Positions 13,129 through 14,886 of a stretch of 14,886 nucleotides of DNA are shown one piece after another. The translations under genes were made by a program, and so were the position numbers. How positions within the stretch are numbered: position 1 is the first letter of the stretch; each line of letters opens with the position of its first letter. The DNA is from a bacterium (GTDB lineage: Bacteria; CG03): the NCBI GenBank assembly GCA_013791675.1, contig VMTI01000215.1, positions 1 to 14,886 of the forward strand, given 5' to 3'. The notes below the pieces were generated by a model, which was given only the letters and a program-made list of their open reading frames with translations, ran no database searches and was not told the DNA's origin.

Positions 13129-14886
13129 ATAGAACAAATTTGGCGGCGGGGCTGATTATTTTAGCGGCAGGGTTAATGTACTCGCTGAATATAAAAGCTA
13201 ATCAGATAGGCCATCTCAACGACGACGCTTATTACATAAACGCCGCGCGCTGGTTCGCGGGGGTACAGGCCGAGCAGAAGGAATTGTCGTCAAGGTCATT
13301 GGGTTTTTCGTTTCTGCTTGTGCCCGCCGCCTGTATAGCGGGAGATTCTCTTTTGCCTTTCCGTATAACGTCTCTGATTTTCACGCTGGCTTCTCTCTGG
13401 CTGGTCTATCTGATTTTCAGAAAAAGAGCGCCGCCCGCGGTCTGCTTTTCTGTTCTTCTTCTGACGGCTTTCAATCACATGAATCTTATTTTCAGCACAA
13501 TGGTTATGAGCGAGGAGGCGTATCTTTTTTTCTCACTGCTGGCCGTGTGGGTGTTCATCAGGCGCGAAAACAAAGGTTTTTCTTATGGCGAAGCTTTTTT
13601 TCAGGCGCTGACTCTTGCGGCTCTCTCTTACATAAGGCCGGAGGGTTTCCTCTTGGCTTTTACCGTGTTCACCAGCCTGCTTGCGGCGCGCCGCCTGAGG
13701 AATGCCCTTTACAGCATTTTTTTCTTTTTGCTTCTGGTTTTGCCTCTTGTTACAAACAGCTTCGGCATAGGTTCCAATCTGAACAAGTATATGAATGAGC
13801 TGCTTTTTCCTATGCTTTACGCGGGCTTGCCGACGGTCATAAAAGCGAATTTCATATATTTTCTGAAAGAAATTCCGGCGACGGCTTTTTTTACCGAGGT
13901 AATAAGAAGCCGTATGGGTATTTTTGAAATTTCCGCGTCGTTCCTTTTCACGGCTGTTATATTCAGCGGAATGTATATTTCTGTGAGGGGCGCGGGGCAA
14001 AAAATGTCTTTCCGCTCAACTCCGTCAATGATGAATTTTCTGATGGCGTTGTATCTTATTCTTTACACAGCGTTTCATGTCATCTGGCCGGCGAAAGGAG
14101 CGCGTTTTATAATACCGCTTCTGCCATTTATTTATTACTTTTTTTTCTCGGCGCTTATGCGATGGATTCCCGCTGTAATTCCCGGAAAATCAGGCAGGAA
14201 AGTTATAGGTGTTTTAACGGCGCTTATTCTGATGATTTTCGCTTATCAGAATTATCTGATTTTTATTACGCCGCCGCGAACGCTCTTTCCGGAGACATTC
14301 GCTTATGTAAAAACCGGCAGCGTTCCGGATGATATTTTCGTCAGCGAATCTTCAGAGCGATTTTTTCTTAAAACGGGAATAAAAGCGATTTCTCCTTCGG
14401 CGTATCTTACAGCCGATGATTTTTATTATTCGCTTATTACTGCCGGTGTCACGCGAGCGGCCTTCGGCCGGCTTCCGCGGCTTTCAACAGAATACGGCGA
14501 ATTCCCCACACCCAGCGCGAGCGGCATTAAGAGATACGCTTTTTATCTGGAAAATTCAGCAAGGTTTGAAAAGGAATATGAAAATAAAAACGAGGGAACG
14601 GCGGTTTACCGTCTTAAAAAAACTTTCGCCGACGGTTTCAAAAAGGCCTATGATATTATGATACCGGCCTTGAACGATATTAAAGAAGGGCGGCTTGCGG
14701 AGGGTGAGAAAAAACTGAAAAAAACCCTTGAAATATGCCCGTTGCTTACAAAGGCGGCGGACAACCTGCTCCTTATTTATATTGACAGCGGACGTCTTGA
14801 TAAAGCCAATGAGCTGCTCAAAAAAACTGAAAAATCAGGAGCGGCTTCGCATCTCACTCTTTTTCTTGCGGGGGAGCTTTGTGAAA
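13125..14886 (+). CDS. GT-C-fold membrane glycosyltransferase with C-terminal TPR-like region (3' truncated)
   Basis: The frame is open from ATG 13125 (ATGA overlap with the priA stop; GAGGAAG at 13113-13119) to the window end, about 587 codons with no stop. The N-terminal part is polytopic, with a first span at about 7-21 followed by the loop HLNDDAYYINAARWF containing Asp33-Asp34, the acidic pair typical of GT-C transferases (PMT/ArnT/GT39/GT83 type) that use polyprenyl-linked sugar donors. About eight or more further spans follow to roughly residue 385, including PEGFLLAF and a GARFIIPLLPFIYYFF segment. After that comes a soluble region of about 200 residues ending in helix pairs (EGEKKLKKTLEICP, LLIYIDSGRLDKANELL) with TPR-like spacing. 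Donor and acceptor are unknown. Confidence 0.8.
   Translation, partial: MNRTNLAAGLIILAAGLMYSLNIKANQIGHLNDDAYYINAARWFAGVQAEQKELSSRSLGFSFLLVPAACIAGDSLLPFRITSLIFTLASLWLVYLIFRKRAPPAVCFSVLLLTAFNHMNLIFSTMVMSEEAYLFFSLLAVWVFIRRENKGFSYGEAFFQALTLAALSYIRPEGFLLAFTVFTSLLAARRLRNALYSIFFFLLLVLPLVTNSFGIGSNLNKYMNELLFPMLYAGLPTVIKANFIYFLKEIPATAFFTEVIRSRMGIFEISASFLFTAVIFSGMYISVRGAGQKMSFRSTPSMMNFLMALYLILYTAFHVIWPAKGARFIIPLLPFIYYFFFSALMRWIPAVIPGKSGRKVIGVLTALILMIFAYQNYLIFITPPRTLFPETFAYVKTGSVPDDIFVSESSERFFLKTGIKAISPSAYLTADDFYYSLITAGVTRAAFGRLPRLSTEYGEFPTPSASGIKRYAFYLENSARFEKEYENKNEGTAVYRLKKTFADGFKKAYDIMIPALNDIKEGRLAEGEKKLKKTLEICPLLTKAADNLLLIYIDSGRLDKANELLKKTEKSGAASHLTLFLAGELCE

Noticed and set aside
13533..14000. 155-codon open frame on the minus strand
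   Set aside because: It is antisense to the long glycosyltransferase frame; the Arg/Lys/Gln-rich translation is what the reverse of hydrophobic codons produces.
1..14886. CRISPR arrays, tRNA or rRNA genes, insertion sequences
   Set aside because: I saw no regularly spaced repeats, no cloverleaf-like T-loop segments in the gaps, and no transposase or terminal inverted repeats; the gaps are too short to hold them.

Overview
The window is a densely packed bacterial chromosome segment. Every gene I can support lies on the + strand, and most gaps are a few bases or 4-nt ATGA/GTGA overlaps. By eye the base composition is near-balanced, with many A-runs and GGCG/GCC-rich codons. There is no sign of mobile DNA, rRNA, tRNA or CRISPR. 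The gene mix is mostly housekeeping. Several proteins are unusual subtypes, and the ends are flanked by poorly characterised TPR and membrane proteins. This suggests an uncultured, deep-branching Gram-negative-type bacterium (an Elusimicrobiota- or Omnitrophota-like lineage is my guess). That placement is weak inference, not something the sequence proves.

Layout. (1) 1-2497: the 3' end of rnc (RNase III double-stranded-RNA-binding domain), then a three-gene cassette of ABC-2 ATPase, ABC-2 permease and a membrane-anchored helical-repeat protein. (2) 2498-4599: a gap with a plausible promoter, class II fructose-bisphosphate aldolase, and a UPF0104/flippase-like membrane protein. (3) 4600-6627: a compact terminator/promoter region, then an EF-G-like translational GTPase paralogue whose guanine-specificity motif is lost. 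(4) 6656-9086: yebC, ruvC, ruvA and gmk, with ruvB absent from this stretch. (5) 9130-13128: a small omega-like protein, separate coaC and coaB genes (normally one fused gene), family-4 uracil-DNA glycosylase, and a PriA homologue. (6) 13125-14886: a large GT-C-type membrane glycosyltransferase with a C-terminal TPR-like region, running off the window.

The gmk - omega - coaBC - priA order is a familiar bacterial arrangement, so the genes in block 5 can be assigned partly by position. What is not ordinary is how many have lost textbook catalytic residues while keeping intact frames and conserved non-catalytic regions. PriA has lost Walker A, the DEEH box and motifs III, V and VI, but keeps all eight zinc cysteines. 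The EF-G-like protein has NAMA where NKxD is expected. CoaC has Glu and Ser in place of the PxMN Asn and the active-site Cys. The helicase-dead PriA is the strongest observation in the window.
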